A DNA stretch of 64,000 nucleotides from Mucilaginibacter conchicola (GCF_003432115.1 NZ_QWDC01000003.1:558001-622000); one strand, 5' to 3'. Counted from the stretch's first letter, positions 8,600-18,239 are shown. Notes: generated by a model not told the origin, from the sequence alone. A program made the numbers and translations.

Positions 8600-9385
8600 T
8601 CAGTTTGGAAGTGTATCGGCGTCAAGGATATCCTGCCATTTTATTTTGAGGATCAGTACGCGGCCGGATACCTGCTTTTCGCTGAGTTCAGCAAGCATTA
8701 CTTTATTGCCGGAAAAGCTTAGTTTTTTAAATACGAAGATGTTCCGGTAGCTTTTGGAGAACACGGGTGTCTTAAAAAGCATAAGCACCGGTTTCAGCTC
8801 GAAGGATTGGACATTTGAGGCTTTCGTTACCTTTCTGTCGTCTACCCGAAAACGGAGCTCATCGATCTCATACCGGAGCCTGGTATTGTTCTTATAGCTG
8901 ATATCCAGAAAAAGATAATCGCCTGCGGTGTATACGTGATTTAGTTGCCCGGTCAGGCCGAAAGCCTTTTCTTTTTCAAGGTGTTTTTCCGGTTTGCGCG
9001 AGATCAGGTTCAGTGCCATAGATCTGAGCTGGTTTTCAGAAAAACCGATGCCTGAGATATCTAAGGGCCTTGTATCGGAGGGACTGATCTCAATCTGCGA
9101 AGGACCGGCGCTATCGCTGCGAACAATCCGATATTGAGCGATAAACTTTTCACCGGCGATGGTCACGATAGCGCCTGTAAAGGCAGAAGCTGAATCTTTG
9201 ATCCTCAGCCGGAATACGTTTTTCAGAGGAAGATCCCCGGCAAGTGTCCTGGCAGAAATATCCGCGTATTGTATCGGTTCGGGAGAAATAAAATGAATGG
9301 TCTGATTTTTTGTGATGGTGACGGCCGGTTGCGCTAACAGAAAGTTCGGACACAGTGCGGCCAGATAAAAAAGAAACTTTTTCAT
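8600..9385 (-). CDS. traN: Conjugative transposon protein TraN (DUF4138)
   Basis: A 261-residue periplasmic protein with signal peptide (first ~18 residues ending LLAQ). The beta-rich body with KNVFRLRIKDS and LTGQLNHVYTAGDYLFLDIS matches the TraN family of Bacteroidota conjugative transposons, considered part of the outer-membrane-side channel (VirB9-like position). It lies 60 bases after traM. Family call rests on pattern recognition and operon position; both agree. Confidence 0.8.
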   Translation of the reverse strand: MKKFLFYLAALCPNFLLAQPAVTITKNQTIHFISPEPIQYADISARTLAGDLPLKNVFRLRIKDSASAFTGAIVTIAGEKFIAQYRIVRSDSAGPSQIEISPSDTRPLDISGIGFSENQLRSMALNLISRKPEKHLEKEKAFGLTGQLNHVYTAGDYLFLDISYKNNTRLRYEIDELRFRVDDRKVTKASNVQSFELKPVLMLFKTPVFSKSYRNIFVFKKLSFSGNKVMLAELSEKQVSGRVLILKIKWQDILDADTLPN

Positions 9386-9445
9386 GATCGGTTCAATGAA
9401 TAATGGTTATGGAAATGATGCCGGAAAGGAAATCCGGCGCAGGGT

Positions 9446-10591
9446 TCAGTACGACTGCTGCGTATTCTGCAGTGCTTCGGTATCGATCAGGTAGATGAAT
9501 GAGTTGTATTTCATCTTCGCCTTGTTCTTACGTATTACACTTGCGATCGCGGAAGATGTGGATTGAAAAAGCTTATCCACTGAGCTCATGAGGAACTGGC
9601 TTCCGCCGGTTCCCCCGTCGATGGTGACGCCCTGTACGGAACTGCTTCCGAGATCTTTTGTAAACTCGCGGAACGCGGATGACGGTACGTACAGGCCGGG
9701 CAGGCCGTCAAGGTCATAAAGATCAAGCTTCACCGGCAGGATACGTCCTTCCGAAAGGATGGTATTGACCGACAGGGTTACCCGCTGTTCAGAGAATCCG
9801 GTGATCTGCGCAAAAAGGAATGTTCCCCTTGGAATGCGGAAGCCACCGGCTCTTAAGTCTTCGAGCAGTTTGATCCGGAGTCTTGAACCGGCATATCCAG
9901 TAATATTTTCATCAATAACGGCGGAGATAAAGCTGTCATTTCCCGCAGGTCTGACGGTGTTGAAGTCTGCTGCTGCCTCTTGTGAACGTGTAACGGTCAG
10001 CTTTTTTTCGGATGATCTTTGTAATGCCGCTTTTTCCGCACTGATCTTTTTCTGTTTCGCCGCTTTATATTCCGGATCATTCTCGCGGTTCAGACTGTCC
10101 ATGTAGGCCATCTGCATTTTTAATAGATCCATAGGGTCGCGCTCTTTTGCCGGGGGATTATGGCTCCTCGGCGGCTCTTTGCGCTGTAACCTGTTCAGCT
10201 GTGCGGCAAGCTGCTGCTCGTTCCCGGAGACATCCGGGGCATTGAATTTTGCTTTCATTGCGTGGTCAACTGAGTCAAGCATACGTTTTTCATCGCCGGT
10301 ATAGCTGTCTTTAAAAGTCAGGTTGCTGCTGGTTTCCTTTGGAATGATATTGACCGCTGAATAACCGTCGGCATCTTTATAAGTGTTGCGATAGGCATCG
10401 AGTTTGTCATCGAGTTCTTTCTTCCTTACCCCCGATGAGACCTCGCCGACGCTGCCTTTCAGTCCTTCCTGCTGTTGTGCTGCTGTCTCAGGTTTACTGA
10501 ATGTGCTTTGCCAGACATAAAAGAAGAGGCACAGAAAAGGCAGCGCAAGCAATGGCAGCACATATTTGGGCTGTTTAAAATTGATGTTCAT
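9446..10591 (-). CDS. traM: Conjugative transposon protein TraM
   Basis: A 381-residue bitopic protein: one N-terminal membrane helix (residues about 10-30), a long polar, Lys/Gln/Glu-rich linker (35-220), and a C-terminal beta domain (residues ~225-330; RLRIKLLEDLRAGGFRIPRG) ending in a Gly/Ser-rich segment. This is the VirB10-like architecture of Bacteroidota TraM, which spans the periplasm and links inner and outer membrane complexes. It follows traL by 5 bases. Confidence 0.85.
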   Translation of the reverse strand: MNINFKQPKYVLPLLALPFLCLFFYVWQSTFSKPETAAQQQEGLKGSVGEVSSGVRKKELDDKLDAYRNTYKDADGYSAVNIIPKETSSNLTFKDSYTGDEKRMLDSVDHAMKAKFNAPDVSGNEQQLAAQLNRLQRKEPPRSHNPPAKERDPMDLLKMQMAYMDSLNRENDPEYKAAKQKKISAEKAALQRSSEKKLTVTRSQEAAADFNTVRPAGNDSFISAVIDENITGYAGSRLRIKLLEDLRAGGFRIPRGTFLFAQITGFSEQRVTLSVNTILSEGRILPVKLDLYDLDGLPGLYVPSSAFREFTKDLGSSSVQGVTIDGGTGGSQFLMSSVDKLFQSTSSAIASVIRKNKAKMKYNSFIYLIDTEALQNTQQSY

Positions 10592-10596
10592 AATAA

Positions 10597-11013
10597 TTAC
10601 TTTGTGATTTTTTGTATTTGCTCCAGCCGGTTGAGCACGCTGTTCAACCGCAGGCTGTCTGCAGTACTGAGTTGTTTTTTTGCGGTAAGGCTGTCGACTA
10701 CTCGTTTCAGCCGGATCGTTTCATTCAGCTTTTCCGCTGTTTCGGCGATCCTGCTGAAACCGTCGGAGATCACCTCTGGCTGGTGTTTGTAATGAACGCT
10801 GACAGGTTGGTCATGCTGCCGGAAAGCGGTAAATGACAGCACAACGGAAAGGAACAGCATCATCAGCATCAGTGCGAAGAAAACTTTCGGGCGTTTATGG
10901 ATCAGTTTTTTTGCCGCAGCTAGTAGTCCCGACAGCCGGGGTTTGAATTCCCGGCACAGCTCGCTAAACAGCGTATCCCTTGGATCGCGGTTAGAATGAA
11001 TTTTTCTCCACAT
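10597..11013 (-). CDS. TraL-position inner-membrane protein
   Basis: From ATG 11013 the protein has 138 residues: a basic cytoplasmic N-terminus, one membrane helix (VFFALMLMMLFLSVVLSFTA), and a periplasmic coiled-coil (ETAEKLNETIRLKRVVDSL to the end). It lies between traK and traM, where Bacteroidota operons carry traL, but the sequence alone does not prove that name. A TTG at 11034 would add 7 residues; the ATG is preferred. It overlaps traK by 23 bases. Confidence 0.65.
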   Translation of the reverse strand: MWRKIHSNRDPRDTLFSELCREFKPRLSGLLAAAKKLIHKRPKVFFALMLMMLFLSVVLSFTAFRQHDQPVSVHYKHQPEVISDGFSRIAETAEKLNETIRLKRVVDSLTAKKQLSTADSLRLNSVLNRLEQIQKITK

Positions 11014-11605
11014 CTTCCAGGTCTTTGTTTTCAAGGGTTTTCCAGCCGGTGATCAGTACACCGTGCGGATTATTATCACTGCGGGGGATATCTTTCAGAT
11101 AACCCTCAGTAATGAGAGAGCGTACTACGGTAGAGCTGCGGCGGTCGATCTTTAATTTGCCGTAGTACCTGAAATAATGCCGGGACATATCCACCGCAAT
11201 GGAATCCGTTTCGAGGGTGAGCACGGAACTCGAGGAGAGGATGGAGTTAAAGAAACCTTTTTCTTTGAGATCGTTGTACTGTTGCATCCCGGATTCATCG
11301 ATCAGGTACATAGCCTTCTTCATCTGGTATTCCATATAATGATCATCCGGCGTCAGGGAAAAAAAGAAAGAATGAAAAAGGTCCACATGCGCACGGTACT
11401 CAGCGGGCCTGTTCATTTGCATATCCGTTTGTTTGGCAAGGATCGGTACAGATTTATCGAGAATATAGATGCTTTTGTGAGCGTTCGACACCAGATGGTA
11501 AGCATAATAGCTGTTGATACCGACGATCAGGAGCGAAGTAAGAAGGCTTCCTGCCGAAATGAAGAAGGCCAGCCTGATCCTGGCTTCAATGTTTTTAATG
11601 ATCAT
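10991..11605 (-). CDS. traK: Conjugative transposon protein TraK
   Basis: A 204-residue protein with an N-terminal membrane anchor (residues about 11-32) and a periplasmic domain, the VirB8-like layout of Bacteroidota TraK. Characteristic stretches are MIIKNIEARIRLAF at the start and RRSSTVVRSLITEGYL near the end. It is a core structural part of the transfer channel. The gene begins 18 bases after the stop of traJ. Confidence 0.88.
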   Translation of the reverse strand: MIIKNIEARIRLAFFISAGSLLTSLLIVGINSYYAYHLVSNAHKSIYILDKSVPILAKQTDMQMNRPAEYRAHVDLFHSFFFSLTPDDHYMEYQMKKAMYLIDESGMQQYNDLKEKGFFNSILSSSSVLTLETDSIAVDMSRHYFRYYGKLKIDRRSSTVVRSLITEGYLKDIPRSDNNPHGVLITGWKTLENKDLEDVEKNSF

Positions 11606-11623
11606 AGTTATTATGGTTATGGA

Positions 11624-12769
11624 TTAAAAGAAGCTGCCGGCCACCTTACGGGCGGTAGCGGTTACCGTTCCGGCGCTGCGGCCAAAGGTGGATGAGGCGG
11701 AACTGATGCCGGAAGTGGAGATGATCCAGGTAGAGATACTGGGCACCGTGAACATACAGATCGCCCCGATCAGAAATACGATGATAACGGTTCCGAAGGA
11801 CAGCACACCATTTCCGGCAAACCATGCCATTTTTTCCAGATTGGCCCCCATTCCGTTCTCACCGACCAGCTCTTTGTACTTGCTGATCTCAGACTTCAGG
11901 GCATATTCCTGCATCAGTCCGCACAGGTACATGATCAGATAGGCGATCCCGGAATACAGGTTAACGGAAATAAAACGGGCTATCCAGGTACTGAAACTGT
12001 CGCGGAATGCGGGCAAAATACTGGCCGCTACTGCGAAAGGCCCGAGAATGATCAGGATCGAGGAGTAGATGATCTGCAGCATGAAAATGATATAAACAGC
12101 TATACGCAACACCCATATGCCTGTGAGTTCCAGCATCTGGGTAAAGAGCAGCTGCATGCCGACCGTCAGCCGGTTCTTTAGTTCCAGCAGGGGAGACACT
12201 ACCGTGCTGATCCCTTCTTTAACTGTGCTGCTCACAGAGTTCCAGGCCTGCCCGTACCAGGTATCACTTTCCTTTGCCGCGACCTCTGTCTGTGCCTGAT
12301 AAGTATAAAGGGAATTGGCAACCGCCAGCATCAGCTGTGCACGGTTGAGGCGGAGATTGTTTACGATCGTCTGTTCGCTGTTGAACATCTGTTCTGTCTG
12401 GTTGGCCACCAGGTCAGTGGGAAATGCAAGTACTCTAACGAAGATACCCCACCAGAGGATCACCATGGCCAGTCCGAAGGGCCGCATAAGGGGCATGACC
12501 TCCAGTTTTTTATCCCCTGCCATCATTTCGTAAGATCTTATCGCAAAGAAGATGATCATAAAGATCGCGGCCAGTGCTTTGGCATCGGTTATGAAAAGGT
12601 CAAAATGTGTCCAGACGGATTCCTTAAGATCTTTAAGAAAAACCATTACGCCGGTCTCATAGACACCGTCCCCCTGCAGGTATTCAAGTGTTTTATCGTT
12701 ACCCGTTCCGGCGAGGGCTGCCGTCATCCCTGATGAGAGGAGCAATAAAAGCAATATTATTTTTTTCAT
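11624..12769 (-). CDS. traJ: Conjugative transposon protein TraJ (polytopic, VirB6-like)
   Basis: A 381-residue protein with a signal-like N-terminus and about six membrane segments, concentrated at residues 65-125 and 215-360. The order and hydropathy match TraJ of Bacteroidota elements, the likely VirB6 counterpart in the inner-membrane channel. The start codon overlaps the upstream stop by one base. The C-terminus is Ser/Thr/Ala-rich. Confidence 0.88.
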   Translation of the reverse strand: MKKIILLLLLLSSGMTAALAGTGNDKTLEYLQGDGVYETGVMVFLKDLKESVWTHFDLFITDAKALAAIFMIIFFAIRSYEMMAGDKKLEVMPLMRPFGLAMVILWWGIFVRVLAFPTDLVANQTEQMFNSEQTIVNNLRLNRAQLMLAVANSLYTYQAQTEVAAKESDTWYGQAWNSVSSTVKEGISTVVSPLLELKNRLTVGMQLLFTQMLELTGIWVLRIAVYIIFMLQIIYSSILIILGPFAVAASILPAFRDSFSTWIARFISVNLYSGIAYLIMYLCGLMQEYALKSEISKYKELVGENGMGANLEKMAWFAGNGVLSFGTVIIVFLIGAICMFTVPSISTWIISTSGISSASSTFGRSAGTVTATARKVAGSFF

Positions 12770-13548
12770 TATTGTACATGCTTTAATACCTCTTTAGCGA
12801 TCTGAATATCCGTCTGCGGTGTCCACACAGGAACTGTTGCCGTGCCGGTGTTTAACTGTCGCTGCTGTCTTTCCATCTCCATCGTCATTTTGCAGGAAGC
12901 TGTACGGGTAGCCCATACCCCGGACAAGGTCCGGTATTCGTTGAGCATTCTGTAATAGGCCATAATGCGGGAACCCCGTTCCATATCAATTGTATGGGCG
13001 GCTTCGATCCGCTCTTTCAGGCGGTCGAGTTCATTGTTGTACCAGTCATATATACCATCTGACAGAAGCCTTGATCTGACCTGCGGATCCAGCCCGCCGA
13101 GAATGGAGGATACGGAATGTTCCAGCACCGGTTTAAATTCCCGGCTGTAATAAAGCGCCCACAGCGGGTCTGCGGCGGTGATCAGCCCTGACTGATCAGC
13201 AATTTCGGAAACGGCAGTGTTCCGGATGGTATCAGATTCCTGTTTATAACGGTAGTCGATCCCGTTCATGGTTCCGACAAGGGCGAGACGCTGTGTCTGC
13301 GGACCGTTCGCGCTCAGCGGACGGAGGTCTTTCTTATGATAGTTAGGATAAAAGAAACCCCAGGTTAGCCAGTACCAGGGGTTAAGCCCGAGAAATCCGG
13401 AGGTGGGGGTGAATTTATTCTGATCCCATTGCTTGTAAACCATACGTTCCTGCTGGTAACGGATGCTTTTATCAGCGACAACAGATTGTGCGAAGGATAC
13501 CGCTGTGCTGTACAGCACAGCCAGCATAAAAAAGATCGTTTTTTTCAT
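12769..13548 (-). CDS. Periplasmic tra-operon protein, unknown
   Basis: A 259-residue protein with a clear signal peptide (ends SFAQ). The mature part has a Trp/Tyr-rich segment (LGLNPWYWLTWGFFYPNYHK), an amphipathic helical region with an invariant-looking YYRMLNEYRTL helix, and a Met/Gln-rich tail. It sits between the TraI-like triplet and TraJ; comparable genes at this place in other elements carry only DUF labels. A periplasmic scaffold or chaperone role is inference. Confidence 0.65.
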   Translation of the reverse strand: MKKTIFFMLAVLYSTAVSFAQSVVADKSIRYQQERMVYKQWDQNKFTPTSGFLGLNPWYWLTWGFFYPNYHKKDLRPLSANGPQTQRLALVGTMNGIDYRYKQESDTIRNTAVSEIADQSGLITAADPLWALYYSREFKPVLEHSVSSILGGLDPQVRSRLLSDGIYDWYNNELDRLKERIEAAHTIDMERGSRIMAYYRMLNEYRTLSGVWATRTASCKMTMEMERQQRQLNTGTATVPVWTPQTDIQIAKEVLKHVQ

Positions 13549-13567
13549 AAATTATAAAGTTTTGAAT

Positions 13568-14233
13568 TTAGCGCCTGAGGTATTTTGCCTGAAGAATGAT
13601 CTGTTCGACATACAGACGGTCACGGTTGATAAAGGCAGAAAAAGGATTGAGTGATGCGATTATGCCGCGCTGCTTAGCCCAGTACATGGCTTTCCAGGCA
13701 CCGTAGGCAAGTCCGTCAAGGATCTGCAGGTGTTGAGTTACCTTTCGCAGGAGTTCGTCTCGGGCAGCGTAGTCAGCGAGTACATTTTTTCCTTCTTTGA
13801 GGACGAAACCCGAAACATCACTGAGCAGCGCCACCGCCCGTGTTTTCATTTCCGAAGAGATGTTACCGGCGAATAGCAGGAGAGCAGGGTCATCTTTTGC
13901 CAGCGCCAGGGCCTGAACGATGTAGCTGTTCATATCGGCGATGATCAGCGCCATGTTTTTTAATTCCAGCCCGTTTTTAAGGGCTGAATTTACATTGGAC
14001 AGTGCATTATAGATCATGGTTTGGGCAAGCACAACACTACCCGTATTGGTATTGAGATCGTTAAGGTTCCCGCTGATGTTTTGCAGATAATTAGCGTGAG
14101 TCAATTCAGCTAAACTCCGGGCAGCCCCGTTTTCGCTCACTGCGACAGCGTGCCGGGTATCGATAACATATTCCTGTGCACGAACCGGTAAGAGAAAGGC
14201 GGCGGAAAACAGGAACGCAAGCAGTTTTTTCAT
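13568..14233 (-). CDS. TraI-like periplasmic protein, paralogue 3 of 3
   Basis: A 221-residue protein with signal peptide (first ~19 residues). It shares with the two upstream genes a helical body and a near-identical C-terminal signature: here SLNPFSAFINRDRLYVEQII and AKYLRR. It also shares ARDELLRKVTQHLQILDGLA and GAWKAMYWAKQRG with paralogue 1. Members with this ending occur in Bacteroidota transfer operons as TraI/DUF4141-type proteins. Its start overlaps the previous stop by ATGA (14230-14233). It is closer to paralogue 1 than to paralogue 2. Confidence 0.7.
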   Translation of the reverse strand: MKKLLAFLFSAAFLLPVRAQEYVIDTRHAVAVSENGAARSLAELTHANYLQNISGNLNDLNTNTGSVVLAQTMIYNALSNVNSALKNGLELKNMALIIADMNSYIVQALALAKDDPALLLFAGNISSEMKTRAVALLSDVSGFVLKEGKNVLADYAARDELLRKVTQHLQILDGLAYGAWKAMYWAKQRGIIASLNPFSAFINRDRLYVEQIILQAKYLRR

Positions 14234-14895
14234 TTTCGGATGTATTTGGCATTACGGATGATCTCAGCGGCGATATCTTTGTCGGCATCAATGAAATTCT
14301 GAAAAGGATTGGCCCCTCGTATGAGGTTTGAAAGCCCCGCGTTCTGCATCATGCCGAGCATGTTGCCCGACAGGTCCTGAATAGTACTGAGCTCCGAAAG
14401 AACGAAATCGAACAGCAGCTTCCGGTCAGAGGGTTTCATCTGGTTAATGTCTCCTATCGACAGTGTGAGCCCTGCGACATACGTAAGAAGACTCCGGGCC
14501 TTTACTGCAAACTGTATGGCAGCAGGATAACCGATCGCGGCAAGTGCCGGGTTGCGCTCTGCCATTTCGACGATCTGCCGTTCATTACTGATGATCCTGC
14601 TAACCATCGGAGATCCGTAAAAGCCGATCTGTGCAGCATCGATAGCAGTACCCAGTGTATTGTACCGCTGTTGTATCGTGCGATATACCGCTTTTAGTCT
14701 GGCGAGCTGAGTGAGGTTCGCCTGTTCGTTTGCGGTATTAAGGGCCTGCTGGTTCTTAGCTTTGGCCTGTAGTTTGTTCTCCGAGATCGATTCACTGACC
14801 AGCTGATGTATTCCGATAATATTGATCGTATTGCGCTGGCAGATCCCGGATAATGAGAATAGTGTCATGCAAAGCAAAAGAATTACAGTTTTCAT
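14230..14895 (-). CDS. TraI-like periplasmic protein, paralogue 2 of 3
   Basis: A 221-residue protein with signal peptide. The C-terminus (GANPFQNFIDADKDIAAEII, then AKYIRK) aligns with its two neighbours, but the middle is the most divergent of the three and lacks the MYWAK motif. Rich in Gln/Asn/Ala, probably an extended helical periplasmic protein. It starts at ATGA overlap with paralogue 1 and overlaps paralogue 3 the same way, so all three should be made in fixed ratio. Confidence 0.7.
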   Translation of the reverse strand: MKTVILLLCMTLFSLSGICQRNTINIIGIHQLVSESISENKLQAKAKNQQALNTANEQANLTQLARLKAVYRTIQQRYNTLGTAIDAAQIGFYGSPMVSRIISNERQIVEMAERNPALAAIGYPAAIQFAVKARSLLTYVAGLTLSIGDINQMKPSDRKLLFDFVLSELSTIQDLSGNMLGMMQNAGLSNLIRGANPFQNFIDADKDIAAEIIRNAKYIRK

Positions 14896-15554
14896 CGTTT
14901 CAGATATTTGGCATTAGTGATCACTTCATTGGCGATCCGGGCATCATTGTTCTGCCATTCTGACCATGGGTTCAGTGAGCGGAACAGGCCGTTCAGTTTT
15001 GCCCAGTACATTGCCCTGTTCATTCCGTAAGCGATACCGCGCAGGATGCGAAGCTGTTCGGCGATATGGTTAAGCAGTTTTCCCCGCTCTCCGGAATCCA
15101 TCAGGTTTTTGCTGCCGCCTTTGAGGACGAATGCGCTTACATCTGTCGCAAGCATAGCAGCCCGGGCCTGAAAGTCTCTTGCGCCCTGTTCCGCAAAAAG
15201 CAGCAGGGCAGGGTTGGATCGTGCGATCTGCATGGCGCTGCCGACATCTTTGGCGATATCACTGCCGCAGTCCGCGATTTCACGGATCGTGTTGAGGCTG
15301 CTGATCACGCCTGCCACCTCGCTCAGTCCGGTATATATCCTGTTCTGCAGGTCATTGATGACGAGCAGCTGCCCGCTGACGGCCAGCTGCTCCTTCTGGA
15401 TCAGGCTGAGCCGTTCATTGGTCGTATTCAGCTGTCCGTTGATGATGCCTGAGTTGACGGCGATGGCACCGGTCACGGCAGGATCGAATACAAGTTCCTG
15501 ACCGAAGCATGCAACGGAGATCAGCGAGGATAATAAGATCAAAAGATATTTCAT
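14892..15554 (-). CDS. TraI-like periplasmic protein, paralogue 1 of 3
   Basis: A 220-residue protein from ATG 15554, with signal peptide MKYLLILLSSLISVACFGQ. A start at 15632 would add 26 residues inside the TraG reading frame and bury the signal peptide, so I reject it. The C-terminal signature SLNPWSEWQNNDARIANEVI and AKYLKR and the MNRAMYWAK motif tie it to the next two genes. It follows the TraG ATPase by 4 bases. Probably the ancestral copy, being next to traG. Confidence 0.75.
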   Translation of the reverse strand: MKYLLILLSSLISVACFGQELVFDPAVTGAIAVNSGIINGQLNTTNERLSLIQKEQLAVSGQLLVINDLQNRIYTGLSEVAGVISSLNTIREIADCGSDIAKDVGSAMQIARSNPALLLFAEQGARDFQARAAMLATDVSAFVLKGGSKNLMDSGERGKLLNHIAEQLRILRGIAYGMNRAMYWAKLNGLFRSLNPWSEWQNNDARIANEVITNAKYLKR

Positions 15555-15558
15555 AAGC

Positions 15559-17973
15559 TTAGTGCTGGTTAACGTTTCTGATGAACTGAGGCAGCGTAAT
15601 GCCGCTTTTCCGGAAGTCTGCAACGAACGCATCTAATCCTTCCTGATAGGAGGTGTACCTGTTGGTGTAGCTCTCTACTGCTGATTTTTCAGGTTTTTCT
15701 GTGGTATAGGTCAGGTACTGTTCGAGTGATACTTCTACGCCGTAGACCTCACCGGACGAGCCTCGCCTGATGTAGACCTCTTTGAAGCGTCCCCTTCCCC
15801 CGGAATTATCCAGCTGGTTAATGGTAAAGATCTTTCTTCGTTCGGTCTCGCTGATGGAAAGCAGGGCAGCGATCTCATTGTAGTTATCCCTGAATTTGGT
15901 CTGATCGAGGAGGCAGATCGTATCGGAATTGCTGATGATACTGTCTTTCACTACCGTATTCCCAATAATATCACCAAGTTCCTGTGTTACGACGATTGCT
16001 TCACCCCAGAACTTGCGGACCGTTTTATAAAGATAAAGCAGGTAACCGGCCATCAGGGGACTTGCAATGGCTTTCCAGGCTTCTTCCACCACCAGTGCTT
16101 TACGGCGGTCGGAACGGTAGCGCATTTTCTGGATGAATACATCCATGATAATAAGTGTGACGATCGGAAAGAGGATCTTATGCTCTTTAACAGAGTCGAT
16201 CTCAAAAACGATAAACTTTTCCGTAAACAGGGACTGGTCTGCTTCTTTATTCAGGATCGTGGCAAACTCTCCGCCTTTATAGAATTTTTTAAGCACATAG
16301 CGGAATTCATCGAAATCAAACAGGATCTTTTCTTCCGCTTTGATCTCCGGGATCCTCTTTAGCGCAAATTCATAAAAGGTGTCAAATTTCAGGTCCCCGC
16401 CTTCTGCAAAGAATTTGCTGAAGTAGGATGAAAGCACATTGGCGACCACGTCGCGTTCAACAGGGCTGAAGGAACCTTCGGCACCCTTCCAGGCGACCCC
16501 GATCAGCGTGCAGAGAAAGTCCTTCTTTTCGATGTTGTATTCTTCCTCTGTCATCCGGAAAGGGTTCATCGTTATGGGCGACCTGTCGGTATAAGTGATA
16601 TATTTACCGTTGTAGTAGGAGCAAAGTCCAGAATACGAGTGCCCGGTATCCACGATGACTATATCCATATTGTAGAGCATGTACTGCTCGAGCATGGCGT
16701 TCATGAAAAAGCTTTTCCCGGATCCGCTCGGGCCGAGTACGAATTTGTTTCTGTTGTTGATACGGCCTGTGCGCATCGGCAGATCTGCGGGGTCCATACC
16801 GACGGGTATACCCTGACGGTCTGTGAACCTGATGAGGAAATCCGACGGTTCATCTTTTGGGAGCGACTCCTTAAAAAAGAAGCATGCTGCCGCATCAGCG
16901 GTGGTCAGGAACCAGTCGTAGGCTTTAAGCTCAACGGCATTTCCTGGCAACGTACTCCGGAACAGTTCCAGCTGGTTATAAGCATTTTTACTTGGGATGA
17001 TGCCTAACTGGAAAAGAGCACTTTCGATATAATTGGCAGCTTTCTGTATATGTTCTGCGGATGCCGCCACCAGTATATTAAAGTGACAGTTCACGAGCAG
17101 CTGGTTCTCGCGGGCAACATCGGTCAGCAGGAGGTCGATATCTTCCACACATAACTGGTTCGCCGGATCAGGGATGCCGGAATGCCTTTTCTTCTTTTGT
17201 TCCAGTTTTCGCAGGGTCGTAGCCTGCCCAGGGATCTCGATCACCTGATGATAGACGATCACGTCAGTTCCCGGAACCTTCAAAAGAAAGGATAAAAAAT
17301 CTACCGGGAACCCGCGTATACTCTCTTTATCATTCAGCTCAATGTGGGTGCCGACTTCCGGCGGAAGATCAATGCTGTCTATATTGACGAGGCTGATATT
17401 CCGGATGATTTTATTGCCGCTCCGGATCTCTGTTTCACCGGGCTGAAGATTATCCAGAACAATGCTGTCCTTACGGAAGTTCATGCCCAGCATCTGCAGG
17501 ACAAGCTGATTGATCCCGCCTTCATCCATCACTTCGGGAGAGGGTAGCAGATCAACTACTTTTGCTGCTGCCTGTCTGAAATCGCGCAGTACTCTGGCAT
17601 CGTAAACAAAGAAGGCGCTTTTCTTTACCTGCAGGGTAAGGGTGATGTAGGTCTCAATTTTCAGGCATTCCCTGCCGGCAAAGTGAAGGTCATACTTTTG
17701 CTGAAGGTACTCCCTGGATTTTCCGGATCTCCATTCGGAGCGGCTGATGATATCGTGTTTCTGTATGAGATAACCATCTCCGAGAACTTTCAGTATATTC
17801 AGCAGCAGGTTATGGAATTCGTCATACCCTGCGGGATATGCTGAATAGCGTATCACAGGATTAGTGATTCTGATCACAACTGAACATTCACCGTTTTTTC
17901 CGATGAGCAGATCGAATTCTCCGCTTTTGTCTATGCCTGCATAAGGAATGTCAAACAGGGTTTTTACGGCCAT
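15559..17973 (-). CDS. traG: TraG conjugation ATPase (VirB4-like)
   Basis: An 804-residue cytoplasmic, membrane-associated ATPase that powers assembly of the transfer channel. Walker A GPSGSGKS at residues 414-421 and Walker B LVVEEAWK at 627-634, with the TraG/VirB4 N-terminal domain before them. Full family length, no frameshift. It overlaps traF by some 20 bases and is followed at 4 bases by the TraI-like triplet. Confidence 0.92.
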   Translation of the reverse strand: MAVKTLFDIPYAGIDKSGEFDLLIGKNGECSVVIRITNPVIRYSAYPAGYDEFHNLLLNILKVLGDGYLIQKHDIISRSEWRSGKSREYLQQKYDLHFAGRECLKIETYITLTLQVKKSAFFVYDARVLRDFRQAAAKVVDLLPSPEVMDEGGINQLVLQMLGMNFRKDSIVLDNLQPGETEIRSGNKIIRNISLVNIDSIDLPPEVGTHIELNDKESIRGFPVDFLSFLLKVPGTDVIVYHQVIEIPGQATTLRKLEQKKKRHSGIPDPANQLCVEDIDLLLTDVARENQLLVNCHFNILVAASAEHIQKAANYIESALFQLGIIPSKNAYNQLELFRSTLPGNAVELKAYDWFLTTADAAACFFFKESLPKDEPSDFLIRFTDRQGIPVGMDPADLPMRTGRINNRNKFVLGPSGSGKSFFMNAMLEQYMLYNMDIVIVDTGHSYSGLCSYYNGKYITYTDRSPITMNPFRMTEEEYNIEKKDFLCTLIGVAWKGAEGSFSPVERDVVANVLSSYFSKFFAEGGDLKFDTFYEFALKRIPEIKAEEKILFDFDEFRYVLKKFYKGGEFATILNKEADQSLFTEKFIVFEIDSVKEHKILFPIVTLIIMDVFIQKMRYRSDRRKALVVEEAWKAIASPLMAGYLLYLYKTVRKFWGEAIVVTQELGDIIGNTVVKDSIISNSDTICLLDQTKFRDNYNEIAALLSISETERRKIFTINQLDNSGGRGRFKEVYIRRGSSGEVYGVEVSLEQYLTYTTEKPEKSAVESYTNRYTSYQEGLDAFVADFRKSGITLPQFIRNVNQH

Positions 17974-18238
17974 AATGATTTAGGATATTAATGCCTTTCT
18001 GACGGTTTTTAGCGTGAAGTCCGCCCTTTTGCTTTCCGGCAGTGAAAAGCAGTCCGCCGACAATGCAGCCGGTCAGCACGACAGCGCCGAGCCACATATT
18101 GATGAGGGACATTGTCAGTGCACCGAGCACAAGTCCGGCAAGGAGAAAGCCGAGTCCCCAGTAAATAAATTTCCCCTTGAAGCCTTTGAATATAAGGGGC
18201 TTCTGCAGCCCCTTATATACCGGATATTTCCCGGCCAC
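17951..18238 (-). CDS. traF: Conjugative transposon protein TraF (DUF4133)
   Basis: A small two-helix inner-membrane protein (VirB3-like). From GTG 18238 it has 95 residues: KYPVYKGLQKPLIFKGFKG, the DUF4133 lead motif, then two hydrophobic helices and a basic GLHAKNRQKG tail. A TTG at 18283 would give 110 residues but lies well inside traE; the GTG is one base past the traE stop and starts right before the family motif, so I prefer it. Confidence 0.8.
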   Translation of the reverse strand: MAGKYPVYKGLQKPLIFKGFKGKFIYWGLGFLLAGLVLGALTMSLINMWLGAVVLTGCIVGGLLFTAGKQKGGLHAKNRQKGINILNHYGRKNPV

Positions 18239-18239
18239 G

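Noticed and set aside
15555-15632. Longer N-terminus of TraI-like paralogue 1
   Set aside because: It would bury a clear signal peptide and overlap the TraG end; ATG 15554 gives the same length as the paralogues.
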